From: Rhizopus arrhizus
Lineage: Eukaryota; Mucoromycota; Mucoromycetes; Mucorales; Rhizopodaceae
Direction: 5' to 3'
Length of the DNA stretch: 64,000 nt
NCBI GenBank assembly: GCA_024220505.1
Contig: JAKZZE010000017.1
Location: 434,001 to 498,000 of the forward strand
Shown: positions 33,775 to 46,231 of the stretch, in pieces
Numbering within the stretch: the stretch's first letter is position 1
How the letters are laid out: every line of letters starts with the position of its first letter
Notes under the pieces: generated by a model
What the model was told of the DNA's origin: nothing
What the model saw: only the letters and a program-made list of their open reading frames with translations
Database searches by the model: none
Position numbers and translations under genes: made by a program

Positions 33775-36700
33775 TTAATTCAATTTACGATAATAATCAT
33801 CATTAACCCAATAACAAGTTTGTGTAAAAGCAGCAATCGTAAGCATCTTTTGAGTACAACGCATAGTTCGGGTCTTGGAAAATACAGAGGGCTTCTCATA
33901 TTTGTCCAAAATAACTTTGACACCTCTGATCACTCTTCGCTTGATTAATATTTCCATAATATCATGTACTTCTTTTTTTGTTAATGAAGACTTATGATGC
34001 CTTTCAACACCAGACATAGTGATACCGGGCATTCTTAAAACGATGTCCGTAAGGGCTTTACAAAAACTTTCAACAAGAGCAGGTGTTGTACATCCGTTGA
34101 TATCAGTCCATAAAGTTGGCAAAATGAATCTTTTCTTTTCTGGTACAACAACGTTGTTCTTGTTGACATATTCTTCTTCCATTTTTACAATTTCAGCTTC
34201 TGAAGTGGCTACTCTTGTATCAATAAGCCATTCATTCATAAATGGAGCCAAAACATAACGAACGGATAAATGCCCAACTCGGTATAGTAAAGGTGGCGAA
34301 CAGTTCATTAAAGTATGCAAAGCATCGTATATATCTTCATCTGTACATTGCATATCCAATTCTTCTTTCAATTCATGTGGTACCAGCCCTGATTCCGTGC
34401 TCTTTTTGAGTTTCTCGACCACATTCTTCAACAGTTCAGGTTTATCTGTACTAGCTAACAAAGTATCAAATAAAATCTCAAATGATTCGACTGATAACTG
34501 GCCAATTGGAACAGAGTCTGAAACCAAAGAAGTAGTTATACTGTCTAATTGTTCTAAAGTTTTTCCGTGTTTGATGTCAAATTGAACAGATTCAGCGCCT
34601 ACATATATTTATGTTACAAATATAAAGATCTTTGTTAGCCCATGTATCTCCTTACACATCATTCGGACTCGTTTAATAGGCATTATTGCCCTCTCGAAAA
34701 ACATGTTTTTTTCATTTAATTCAACAGAAAGCTACAAGTAAAAACGAAGATAGTTTAGTTTTGGTTGAGCTTTTCTGTTAAAACTTACCATTCCTTGTGA
34801 CGCTAAGCTGAGCATACACGCCATCATACCACTACTAATAAATTCGCCTTGTAAAAGAATCTGTTCACTTTGTTCATTCAAAAATTTATCGTATTCCTTT
34901 GCTTGCGTATATAAGTCATGTGGTAATGCACCGGCTAATTCTGTCGTAAATTTAGAAGAAAGCGCGTTTCGTGTTCCTGGGATTACACGATCATAGTTAG
35001 GAGCTTTGATTAGTGTTTTAGACTCGACCAACATGCGAATAGCATCTTCAACAATGCTCTCTGGGAATCTTCGGATGATTAAAAACACATAATATGGATT
35101 GAATCTTTCTGAAGGTGTCAGTAAACTCATCTATGGTTTTGTTAATTATTATACTAAGTGTAATTCCATATATAGTACGTTACCAAGGCAACAGAGCGAT
35201 AGTTGTATTTTTGTCTAACTACTTTGTTGATATCTTCCTTCAAAACAAAAGGTGGTACATCCAGTTCTGTATCCCTACATCGGCGTGTACATAAATTTTC
35301 TTTTTTTAATATTGTTATTTTGGCTGTCATAGTTTTAAACTTGTGGAAACCGTCTTCAAAATAAAAATCTCTAGCTTTGCCAGTCTGAATGACATTGAAG
35401 TGAGCGAAAACTTCATCAGTTGATTTTGGGAGATCATCTTTGCTTTCAAGCCTATCAAAAATAAAACATAAGTAAAATAATTGATTTCTTTTCTTCCTTT
35501 ACTCTCTGCCATGAATCTTCATTTTTTCTATAAAATAAGCCAAATGTCCCAATAAATCAAAATCAACCATTTCATATGGATTGGGGTCTGTAATATCGCC
35601 ATTCATAATGCCCTTTTTATATATCATCTCCCACATATCAATAAGTTTTGCTAGCTTTTCTTCGTATCCAAAGACTTTTAAAAGGTTACTGTATCGACGC
35701 CGGCAGTTTTCTTGAGACCGATTAATGACCTGAGTGATAGCTGCCCATCTAAAACGACTCTTTCTACCTCTATATTTAAGAATAGCAGCAGAATATGTCA
35801 AGAGTTCTTCTTCCTCTTGCTCCCACGTAAATCGCTTGCTTACTCTGGTGTTAATGATGGCACTGTCAACTTCATTCAGAACGACAGGAAGATGAGATAA
35901 ATCATCCATAAAAGCTGCTTTGCTTTCATTGCTGGCTTTGCTTGCATTCTTATCTGATATAAATTTGTTGCTGATTGTCTTGGGCCCCAATTTAGTCCTT
36001 TTAAACAAGTTTCTGGAATCGAGACGAAGCACACGACGACCGTCCAACATATCCACTTTAGTTCCAGAGCCTTGTCTTCGTTTAGAGAGCAGAGTTGATT
36101 GGAACCGTCTTTTCTTCTTAATTTCATTTTTCTTATTAAACGCATCCTCCATCTTTTTATAATAGTTGCGCACCATGAAAATAGGGCAGTTAATGTCCAT
36201 AGCAATCTCTTGAATAACACGATCATTATCAAGAGGAGTACTATAATTCGATTTGTCAATATAAGAATTGAGAATTCTTCTTTGAGGTTTGCTGTAAATG
36301 CCAGGTATATTCCAGCTCTTTGGATTAAGTAAGATGGAGTAAATTTCACTTTCAATTGGATCCTTAGGGCGTGGGGCTAATTGGTATTTAGTGATATTGG
36401 TTGGTGTTCTGTAAAGATACTCGAGACTATTCCAATAATCAAGTACGTCCGACTTTGATTCAAGAGAAAAATCTTGATAAATAGGATAATCTGCTGTTCG
36501 CATGTCACGAATCTGAACATGCTTATGAATAACGTATTGTGAGGCTAATGCGGCGCTGTTCCTTGTATCAATATAGGGGTTGCCTTCATCCAGCTTGTTA
36601 TGACGTCGGGTGAGAAGGCCTAGATATTCTAGAGTGACCAATAGGTTTCTAAGCTTTTTTCTAAAGCGACTTTCCTTTAAAAATAAACGCGATCTTATAT

Positions 36701-39700
36701 CATCAGGTAATTCAGAAAACTTGATTGACAAATCTTTTGTGGTTCTAAAATATTCCTCGATGGAATCGTTTGGGTTAATGATTCCAATAACTTGACAAAC
36801 TAATTCAAGAGACATGTTGGACACAATGCATGCAGATGTTATGGTATTTTCTTCCTTGTCAACCCCACCATTTAAAGTGTCTTCCCGAAGCAAAAGATCA
36901 AATAAGAATTCGTGTAATAAGCGTGTACGAATCATACGTGCAAAGATCCAACCATACTGAATAGCAGTAATCATCCAATTGTTTGATTTAAACTTGTCAT
37001 CCTTTGATCTGCATTTTTCATAATTATCGCTAAGTTTCTCAATCTGCTTTTTGAGTGCAGCTGCTTTTCCAGTTTCTCCTTGATCAACAAGTTTTTGTAA
37101 GGATTCTCTCATACGAGCCAATCGTTGATCTAATCTCTCTACGGGAATCGAGATACGTTCATAATGAGGGCTCGGATTGCCCACTCTCTGTAATGTGTGG
37201 CGATCTTTGAGATGTTCTATAAATGCTTTATATTCAGCTCCATCCTTTTTGACGTCTTTTCTTATAATAATTTTTTTGTCAAAAGTGGTGCCAGTTAATA
37301 ATTTACATTGTACAGTTTCAGCTTCTATTTCACCCCTTTCAACAAGAGTTTTGATACCTCGTTGAAGAGTTTTTAAATCAAGAGTATGATTAGAGTTACC
37401 ATAAACTTCTTGTAACTTTTTCTGACATTCATCCTTAAACTGTTTGTTAATTTCAATAAGTGGTTTCTCGGCCAAAAATCCTCGAAGAACATTAACACGT
37501 TGCTCCATATATTTGTTTACTCCTGCTTTTGAGTGTGTGAATGTTTTAAGAGAATTGCCATTGACTGTTGGCATTTCTACTGCTGCTGTTGAGCGCTTAG
37601 GCTTTTTAACTTGTTCGCTAGATTTAGATGGAGTCAAAGGATTGCTAAAAGGAATCGTACTTGTTGATTTTGATAAAAGTGACCTTTCCTTCAAAATGGG
37701 AGAGTTGGATATAACGATAATAGGAGACATTTCTCCAAGAGATGATTCTGATGATACTTCATCCATATCATCTTCTGTTTGTGTTTTCACCTTTTTGGTT
37801 TTTGGAGGAGGATTAGCAGGCATAGTTTCTTTTCTCTTCTTGGATGCACCAAAAAAGTCCTTGATGCCCATTTGTCGTTGTTTCTTTGTTGTATTTGCAG
37901 CGACTGTTGGCGTATCTTGCTGTCCCTCTGTGATTCTTTCTGTTTGTTGATTCTCTATTGACGCAGATTCGTAATTCATATGTGATATTTCCATCTCTGC
38001 AGCCTCTAAATCATGAGTTACCTCCGAAATGCTTGTCATTTCGGATGGTTGGTGTAATTCCACAGCTACCTGCTTCCTTTCTTGCTCCTTTTGTGCTATT
38101 TTTTTACTTTTTGTTGACTCGCGTGGTTTTACAAGCTTCTTCTTTGATCCTCTTTTCTTTTTATCTAATGATAGATTTTCTAATGGATTTATTTCTACGC
38201 ATTCTGAGGTATCAACAGGGATTTCAGGTAAAGAAAAATAAGTAGGTTCCTTATTCTCATATACTTTGATATATGAGTTATAAGTAAAGTATCTATATCG
38301 TCTTGAACGTCCTTCAAATTCAAAGTGTCGACGGATAGTGTAATGACCATTTTGTTGTTCGTTATTCTCCAGCATCCTCTCCAACAATTTGTATAATAAC
38401 CGATGTTCATCCAAGTTTAAAGCAAAAGAGATCTCTTTAGATATTACTCCTTGTGTGCCAGCGGCTTCTATTACTTGATATAATTGCTGTTCGATAGGTA
38501 CATCGTGTAAGATGTGCAGAAGTGGAATGTCTTTTTTGGTACTTTTGATATGGATTGGATATACAATATCTTCTATGATTGTTTCAACTTGCTTAGATTC
38601 ATATTCTATATAAAAGCTTGTCAATTAGGAGAGGATGAGAATATATACAATAAGCAAAAAATTGCGGCCATACCTTCAGGCAACTTCAAAAGATGAATAC
38701 ATCTGAAGTACCTGCCTTTATTATCTAGTTTAACATCAGATTTTTTAAAGTAGCCCTTCAAACAAAGTTCGTCCAACGAACGATTAAACCAGCTCTTTAC
38801 AGATTTTGAATCATGGTTAAATCCCTTTTTAAAGTATTAAATAAAAATAAAGTATAATCTTTTTTTTTTCTTACTAATGCTTCTAAAGCATCCTTTGCAA
38901 GGATTGCATGCCCTGGGGCATCTTTGATTAATTCAATCATGGCATCACGAAGTTGTTTTTGAGTAAATGCTTCGTTGTTTGCATTTACATTATAAAATGC
39001 ACGATCCTCAGTAGCTTTACTCATATCTACCGTCTTATCCAGTGAAGCAAATCTCACGTGTATACAAAGGTTGGTATGTGCACCCTTGAGTGAAACTCTC
39101 TTTCGAATAATACACCCTCTTTCCTCTAGAGATTTACAAATATGGCCAGCTGAGCGTCCATCAATACCATAGTTCTTTGACACATCCGCTTGATAAATCC
39201 CTTTATGTCTGGATCGAACAACTTGTTTTAAAATAACAAACAAATTAGATGATAACGTCGTTCCTGGCTATTTTTTCAAAGTGTAAATAAGAAACTTTAC
39301 TCATGCAATCATTATCCTTTTGTTACCGGCACGCCAATATAGAGTTGTTCATTTTGAAGTTTGGTTGTCGCCACTACATATAAGGAGGATCCATAGGCTG
39401 ATATATCGTTATAATTCATTTCTCGAGCATTATCAATGAGCTTCAAATCTTGCTTTTTATCCTGTTTCATATCGAAATCAATTTTTACTGTATACACAAG
39501 ATTATGATTTAATAATTACAAAATGTATCGTATTTTCAGGCTTTGAGTTGTCATTTTTTTCTTCTTCTTCACTATCATCTGAGTCATTTTCTTCCTCACT
39601 GTCATAAATTTCATATTCATCTTCTGAATCAATATCTTTTGCCTTTCTAGTCTTCTTTTTGGGCTTATTCTTTGCCGATGCTTTACGTTTAGATTGTTTG

Positions 39701-40036
39701 GATGCTGCAGTATTCTCTGACACTTCGGTTGTTGCTCCTTCTTGCTGTTGTATTTCACACTCTATATTCTCAAAAAATGCCAACTCTTGATCTAATTTAA
39801 TATAATTCCAAAGAAAGGACTTGTATGTGTCATCAATATTAGGCGTTATAGTCGTATTCGTTTCTTTTGCAATGTCGATTAAAATTTTATAAACATAATC
39901 CCATAACGAATATATATTCGATCCTACATTATGTATTAGCTATCAGCTTGGGCAATTACATTAATTAAAGAATAAAACCTGAAGGGCCATCTATAGCAAT
40001 CTCTTCCTTTAATCTCGTTAACAAAGTATCAAGCAT
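33775..40036 (-). CDS. TFIIIC B-block-binding subunit (GTF3C1/Tfc3 type)
   Basis: Ten exons close exactly: 39979-40036, 39520-39923, 39327-39461, 38875-39267, 38674-38824, 35503-38605, 35184-35451, 34789-35130, 34656-34731 and 33775-34598. They give 1917 residues, the expected size. The B-block-binding winged helix is seen in exon 4 (GIYQADVSKNYGIDGRSAGH, LEERGCIIRKRV). Further winged helices, acidic and basic linkers with KKKRGSKKK and RQMGIKDFFG, and a Myb-like WEQEEEELLTYSA segment lie in exon 6. The conserved C-terminus (GITMSGVERHHKSSL, then CYWVNDDYYRKLN) is in exon 10. TFIIIC recruits TFIIIB to tRNA genes by binding the internal A and B boxes. RQMGIKDFFG resembles a PIP-box-like motif (QxxI/L-x-x-FF), which is unusual enough to check. 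A second TFIIIC subunit lies 7.1 kb downstream in plus-strand coordinates. Confidence 0.93.
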
Positions 40037-40438
40037 AACGAATAAAGTTAAAAATAAAAGAGTTTATTAAACGTTGCGAACGGGAAAAAATCTTTCCTGT
40101 TCGAGCAGTCACCCTTAATTCATGCAAAATAGTTTCACCATTCTCACCAGATACTGAAAAGGGACTTTGCAAAATTGTAATTCAAAGGTGAAGAGAATAT
40201 GTAAATCGCATTATAAATACGTGTTTATTTCAGAAGCATTTACAATAAAATGCTAATCAATGCATTTTTTCCATCATAAAATATTCCATATTATTCTGAG
40301 CGTAATATTGATCACTTTATTTATACTAAAAAAAAGAGTAGCTTATATTAAAGAAAGGATCAAAAACCAGTTTTTCTGATAATAATTTACAAAAAAAAAG
40401 CATTTCTATATAGAGTATGTCACAAGTTTTTTCTTCAT

Positions 40439-42763
40439 TTATTGCTGATGATGCGGTGGTTGCTGTTGAAATGAAAAAGAAGAAAAAGGTTGATATATGG
40501 GCGTAACAACAGGATAAGGCGATGTGTTAGTATTAGTGGTCATTGGTGGATAATAGCTTAGCATGTTTGATGTCACTTGTGGTGGTTTAGATGTATCCAA
40601 GATCATTTGTCCGAATAAAGCGGAATCATTTAGAAATTCACAACTGTTGAAATTGATTTCGTTGCCATTGACGCCTAACAATTGTTGGTTATAAGTATAA
40701 GGTGGTATACTATTGGATACAAATGAATAAGGCAACCCTGATGATGGTGCTGATGTAGTTATCATGGGCGATGGTATAGATGGAGGCAAAATGACAGGCT
40801 CAGTGGCTGGACTGTTCTGTAAGTTGTTATTACCGTCAGTAAACTCTCTTTCTTTTTGTTTGTATTTCGAATCTTGGTCTTGTCCTTCATATAATCTGCT
40901 GTGTGTTGATAGCATGTCATTTGTAGTAATAGCTAACCTTTCGCCTACTGGCCAATAAGGACGTAGTAACTAATGATGATGTTATTAACCATAATTAACG
41001 TTTTTTTTTGCAGTTACCTTTATCGTATCATAGAGTATAGCCAATCCTGAGCTACTCTTATTATACGATGCTTGATCTGATGAGAAAGTGGAAGTCATCA
41101 AAACAGTTGCGAAAATATAAGCAGCATATCCAATATACGGCAAAACATTGTAACCGCAGTAATCGCGGAGTTTACTAAACACTTCCATGGCAATCTCCAC
41201 ATGTTCTTTACATAAAGTAATACTCCTTTGTATTCTTTCATAAGTGTCGGCAGATAACTCATTGGGAGATATATCACTGTAAGCTAGACTACCTCTGTGA
41301 AGCGATAACATGCCGGCACAATATATAGCATGAGAACAAAGCCAAAAATTCAAATAATTTTGACTGGCCGTCTTCCTGTAAAGTTTCACATTGGCGGGTG
41401 TGAATTGATAGATTTCTGGAAGACCTTCTGCCCATTGCCTCATCTTTTGACTCATCTCTTCATGTTCCTTAATAGGTGGCCAAATGATGGATGAAGAATC
41501 TGTCTTGGTTCGACTCATGAATTTGACGATATCACCAAAGATCTCAAGCACACCCAAATATTTCGTGATGGAATTCATGAGTGGGTCATCGTCAATTATG
41601 ACTTTATCGACTGTGTAAGCTTGAAGTGGATCGCGAAGAAGTTTGCTTTCTGCTAATGTTGGTAGCTCAGCATCATAGTCTCCAATTTCAAATCCTTGAG
41701 GTCTATTTGTACTTGTACTCGAAAATCTGTTTTTGTTTGTATATCAGTAAATACTATTACATTATTCTTTCCATTAGCCCTTACTTGTCTATGCAAAAAC
41801 AACTCCAAAAGATACGCCTTCTTAAAGCCATAGCAACATAATCCACGGTTCCATCTGGTGCAGTGATTGGTGTCTTCAATGTTTCTTCTTTATGTAATGT
41901 AAGTTCTTGACACATACGTACCGCTACACCTCCATAAGTCCAAGCTCTAATAATAATAAATTAACAACGTCCTTTGTCTTTTTTTGTATGTATTATACTT
42001 TGATCCAGATGCCCTTCCATATTCTAAGCAAGACATGATGCCCCAAAATTGAAGGTTAGGTATAGTTGGTTCTAACAATGAAGCATTGATTAAAGAGGTG
42101 GCCTTTTCAGCAAATTTCTCGCCTGCCCAATAAGGAGGATCTGTCTTGATACTTGGATGATCTGAAAATCTTCGTTTATTTATTAGTACAAGTGTGTATA
42201 TGAGTCACCATGAGCAATTACCTTGCACCAATGGCCATGACACTCCATAATAAAGGTTTCGAAACCGTACCATCCGCAATCGATTGTTTTAATTTTACAC
42301 GGTGTATTAAAGGAAATACTGAGTTGAGATATTGAAAGAATAAGTCTACTAAATGCGTTACTATCTCGGGTGAAGGAAAATCATCATCATTATTGACTTC
42401 TATTATCATTTAGTTAGATACTCACACACTGCCTCAACTATAAAGTTATTTACTGTCATTGATAATATTGGATGGTAAATTATCTGTTAATCGTCTTTCT
42501 AACTGAGCTAATCTATCTTCTAACATTTGAACATATCCTTTACGTGGTCCTCTTTTTTTTGATTCTGTATATTCACACTGTAAATTAGATTCTTGACAAT
42601 GTAAGCAATATGGTTTTGTTCCATCGCATTTAATCTTTTTAAAGAATTAGCTGCAGTATATATATATTTTTATAACTTTTACTTTTTTCTTTCTGCAAAG
42701 AATACAAGCTTGTGTAGCCCTTATTCTTTTTTTGCCAATAAGTTCATTTTGATATTCTTCCAT
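40439..42763 (-). CDS. Zn(II)2Cys6 fungal-specific transcription factor
   Basis: Seven exons (42683-42763, 42454-42634, 42222-42399, 41999-42169, 41785-41946, 41018-41726, 40439-40969) encode 670 residues. The binuclear zinc cluster is complete: CILCRKKKIKC and then CLHC and C before EYTESKKRGPRKGY, with the usual C-x2-C-x6-C spacing. It is interrupted by intron 1. A leucine-zipper-like linker (MLEDRLAQLERRL) follows. The PF04082-type middle homology region (FQYLNSVFPLIHR, SVMAIGARFS, WTYGGVAVRMCQELTLH, RRRIFWSCFCIDKF, RPQGFEIGDYD) spans residues ~100-300. The C-terminus is Pro/Gln/Ser-rich and ends in a Gln/His-rich stretch, a possible activation domain. The target genes cannot be told from sequence, and no co-regulated cluster is evident next to it. 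Confidence 0.95.
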
Positions 42764-42860
42764 ATTTTTATTATTTTATACAAAGAAAAAAAAAAATTAA
42801 GAAAAAAAATATTAAGTTAATTTTCAAACGCAGATAAGCCGAGTACGGAGTGTCGTTAAA

Positions 42861-43954
42861 TGCTTAACAGATACGATTAAATAAGTTTTATTTATTTATT
42901 AAACCCAAGTGGGCACGCAGTATTTTTATACTAATTTTGCCCGGGTCAGTTCAAAGAGTGAAAGAAGTATCTAAAAACCCCTCTGGGATTGAGGGTAAAA
43001 AAGTTATAGTTTGAAGAAAGGGGACAGAGAAATGGATCTCAGAAAGAGAGGCTACTGAGAAAACAGTAAGTAGAGCTCATGTGTTTTTGACGGGAAAGAG
43101 CTCAGGAAAGTCGCCACGATCCAAATATCCTTTGTTAGCGAAGAAACTGGCTACAGCCCGCTTGATAGGGCCTCTAAGGTGATCGAGAGCACGAAGGATA
43201 CGACACAGAAACAGGCCACGTGCGGCGCACGTCCTGTCCGCTTCGTCATAGTCGTCGTATTTAGGATCACGAAGGTTCGAGGGGTCTAAAGGATCATAAT
43301 CATCTTGAACGGGGATCTTAAATTTCTTTAATAGCGAACGGAGCTCAGTTTCGTAATCATTATGAATTAGGAGGGCAACAAGGTCGCGGTCAGGGTAATG
43401 AATGTTGAGGATACGCCTGGTGTTAATATTCAGTTGTCGCAGACGAGAGCGTATTTGACCTATAGGAAGGCGGCGGCGTATAGGCAGGTATAGGAACTTG
43501 TAGCCATGATTGGTCGAGCGAACACTGAAGGTGCCAGCAGCAGCCATTTGACTAGGAAGGGGCGTGTAAGCTTTAAGCTTGGCAGCTTTCTGAGGAGGAG
43601 AAAAACCTAAATCGGAAGGTGGAGGACGTTTCTGAGGAGACTTGGGTTGCGATGAGGTTTCGGAAGCCAGTGAGGGAGACGTAAGTAGAGGAGATACCGG
43701 TGGAGAGGATACCAAAGTGGAAGCGGGTTTCTTAGAAGCAACAGCGTTGGATGCATGAGCTAATCGCTCAAGGAGGGAAGCGTTTTGTTGCTTGAGTCGG
43801 GTGATTTCAGCCTTAGCTGCAGCGAGTTCTGCTTGTAGCTGCTTTACAGTTGGCATGGATCAAGTCTGTTGTTGTGGATAGCTTTCCAAATAAGGCAAGA
43901 ATCTATGGAAAGTGATGGAAAGCGGAAAAAGAGCTTTGTCTGCTTAACAGATAC
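42861..43954 (-). mobile_element. LINE ORF1-like retrocopy bounded by 14-bp target duplication
   Basis: The sequence tgcttaacagatac occurs at 42861-42874 and at 43941-43954, exactly bracketing a ~1.07-kb insertion. Read on the minus strand the insertion starts with a short leader, contains the 259-codon ORF at 43077-43856 and ends in an AT-rich 3' terminus with AATAAATAAATAA and cttatt, without a long poly(A). That is the structure of a target-primed retrotransposition product. The second, decayed copy at 19.6 kb shows the family is multicopy. No reverse transcriptase is encoded, so the copy is non-autonomous or represents only the 5' or ORF1 part of a longer element. Confidence 0.82.
43077..43856 (-). 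CDS. ORF1-like protein of the retrocopy (coiled coil plus conserved C-terminal domain)
   Basis: One frame of 259 codons encodes the protein. Residues 1-38 form a perfect-looking coiled coil (LQAELAAAKAEITRLKQQNA). Then comes a Ser/Pro/Lys-rich linker with KSPQKRPPPSD, followed by a basic domain (YLPIRRRLPIGQIRSRLRQL) and the conserved block around IHYPDRDLVALLIHNDYE, DPLDPSNLRDP and FFANKGYLD. Coiled coil plus basic domain matches the organisation of LINE ORF1 proteins that trimerise and coat RNA. The call is by architecture and retroposon context, not by a known domain. GC content is visibly higher than the surroundings, as expected for an inserted element. Confidence 0.65.
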   Translation of the reverse strand: MPTVKQLQAELAAAKAEITRLKQQNASLLERLAHASNAVASKKPASTLVSSPPVSPLLTSPSLASETSSQPKSPQKRPPPSDLGFSPPQKAAKLKAYTPLPSQMAAAGTFSVRSTNHGYKFLYLPIRRRLPIGQIRSRLRQLNINTRRILNIHYPDRDLVALLIHNDYETELRSLLKKFKIPVQDDYDPLDPSNLRDPKYDDYDEADRTCAARGLFLCRILRALDHLRGPIKRAVASFFANKGYLDRGDFPELFPVKNT

Positions 43955-44053
43955 ACTATTTTCAAAAAGTAAAGTCGCATTTTTACAAAGTTTATAATAC
44001 AATATATACAAAAAAGCGACAAGTAAACGCGACATCTATTCCTGGAAATAGTG
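43954..44053. mobile_element. second TA-flanked MITE-like element (100 bp)
   Basis: The left end cactattttc and right end ggaaatagtg are inverted repeats with one mismatch. TA flanks both sides (43952-43953, 44054-44055). Internal sequence contains further related inverted pieces (gtcgc ... gcgac). It is a short non-autonomous Tc1/mariner-like element, distinct from the 9.6-kb one. The ORF1-like retrocopy inserted right at its left edge. Confidence 0.6.
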
Positions 44054-44056
44054 TAT

Positions 44057-45829
44057 TAGCAGCCTCGGTTTGAAAATGTACAAATTAATGAGACAGACAA
44101 AATAAAAATAAAGTTCAATGATTATCTTTAACTTCTAATGAAATTATAACTGGTTGCACCATTCTTGGAATCTGGAAAGCTCATTGGCGCTTTTTCTTTG
44201 ACAGCATTCCTTTTGATCCCTTGTTGATCTCTTCGGTCCACGACGTTGTCTTCGCTAGTTTAGACTTGTAATTCATCTCTTATCTTTTCTCAATGATACT
44301 TTTGTTAACCAGAAGTCCACTGCTGCTTGATATATAATTTTACTTAATTTAATTATCCGGCCTATTGGCCCTGTAAAAAATCCTGTTTTTTATTGTAGTA
44401 AACCTTTTTTTACTATGGAAACGCAAAGAAATATCACGAATAAAGACTCAATACGCCTTCAGAAGGTTCACAAATTTTCTTCTCCTCACATTCATTGAAG
44501 GGATGGTGTTTTGAAGTATACTTTTTTTCTTCAGCATACAACCAAATAAGCAAAATAAAACTTTTAGTTATATAATCAAAGCTTATACAAACAATTTCGA
44601 GTGGATCAATGATTTGCAAGGAGTACCGAACAAAGTCAAAACATATTGTTTATAAACACTAATCTATAGTCTAAGGTATCTTTAGATACTACCCATCCTC
44701 CCTCCTTTTGAGCAGTTCAAAGTGAATAATTATTTAACATTGTGTATTAAGGGCCGAGTTGAGTGAGATAGGATTGTCATATATATTCTACTTGGGTCTT
44801 CTGTCACTCAACATCTCAGGGTTGTTCTTGTAATTTTCAAAAGAAAGAGAATGTGTGTAATAACCCAGAGGCAGCATTGCTATAAGCTTTTTGTGACTCT
44901 AGGCTGTTATAATCAGCTAAATTATTTACTTCTTATTAAGATTACTGAAAAAGTAACTTTTCTAGCTGTATAAGGGATCCTTTCATCCTTGAAACAACAA
45001 AAATGTGCTTGTAGATACAAATTGATTAGGACATCAATGACTAGAAAGATCGTTATATTTTGGCAAGTAACAAAATAACTAAGGGTAAGGTCAAGAAAGG
45101 ATTTACATCTAAAGACTATTTCAAAGGAATACTCGAGTTGTGTTATTATAACAACTTTTATTATTTGTGCTTTTGTGACTATATAAATTGAGTTATCATC
45201 ATCAATTCTATCTGTCTTTTCTTTTTTAAACCAAATTGAACACATACAGCGTCTTGTCGATAGTCAATTATATAACTCGTTATAGAGTATAAATAATTCA
45301 ATCTATATCAGTATCCTAATACGATCAAAGTAATATAATTTTAGCTTATCATGATATAGCTCGATATATATTGGTAACAAAAACACATCTTTTCTCCAAG
45401 GATGAACCCGTAATTATCTTTTGCTCATAGTAATAACTGAAAAAGACAAAGAACTCTTTCTTAAAATTCATTTTAAATAAACTAAAACTGACAACATAGT
45501 CATTACATTTAAAGTAATTCAGCTTATACAGTTTTCGTTGCAGAATTAACAATTTTGATACTTAATCTCATGGACTTCTCTCATGCTTTCTTCAAACGTC
45601 AATAACACAATAATGTACTGATTAATTCATCAAAGACTTCACGAATAGCAGATAACTCAATTTGGATGCAACCATTATCTTTTTTACTGGAAGATTAGTA
45701 TTAACAGCGTCTTTTTAGTCCATTGTAAGTTTCATAAAGACTCCAATTAGCTTATTTATCAACTATGATTTTCCATCAAAATATAAATAGAGCTTTACAG
45801 TCAAATTGAATATTAATCAATTTTCCATG
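44057..45829. other. 1.8-kb AT-rich gene-free region
   Basis: Minus-strand frames at 44434, 44922 and 45349 lack motifs or splice support. Nothing is recognised. Confidence 0.45.
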
Positions 45830-46030
45830 GTAAGAGACTACGAAACTTGTTCGATGAGGTTCAAATAGAAGTCTTATAAACAATGCCACCTCGACTAGAT
45901 TTTCACCAGTTACTGGCGTTCTTCAAGGGTCCATTCTTTCACCATTTCTGTACTCTATATATATATCAATGATCTTCCCAAATTACTGCGTCCACAACTT
46001 TTGGAAGAAGACCTAGCATGCTTTTTTGTA
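45830..46030 (+). pseudogene. LINE reverse transcriptase relic
   Basis: The reading LRNLFDEVQIEVL, after a small frame jump, continues FSPVTGVLQGSILSPFLYSI and then, after a 2-nt change in a (TA)n run, NDLPKLL. GVLQGSILSPFLY and the following NDLP are the classic motif of non-LTR reverse transcriptase (RT4 region). Nothing else of the element survives nearby. Confidence 0.75.
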
Positions 46031-46231
46031 TTTCTTTCCCTGAAAGTTTAATTTCATATTTTAAACGTTATTCACAAAATAGTAGTTTATTTAAGCATGG
46101 GAATACATCTACAAACCTTCTTCGACTGGCTTCTAAAGCTCCACCAAATACAATAATGAACCTGTTTTCGGTGCCCTTTTATTAAAGTTATCAAGTGAGT
46201 TTAAAATGCTTTTTTTCTTCTTCACAAAAAT

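Noticed and set aside
33775..34598. separate cullin-like gene
   Set aside because: First impression from the winged-helix C-terminus; exon phases join it directly to the TFIIIC gene, whose C-terminus it matches better.
37958..38245. plus-strand frames opposite the TFIIIC subunit
   Set aside because: Antisense shadows of the 3.1-kb coding exon.
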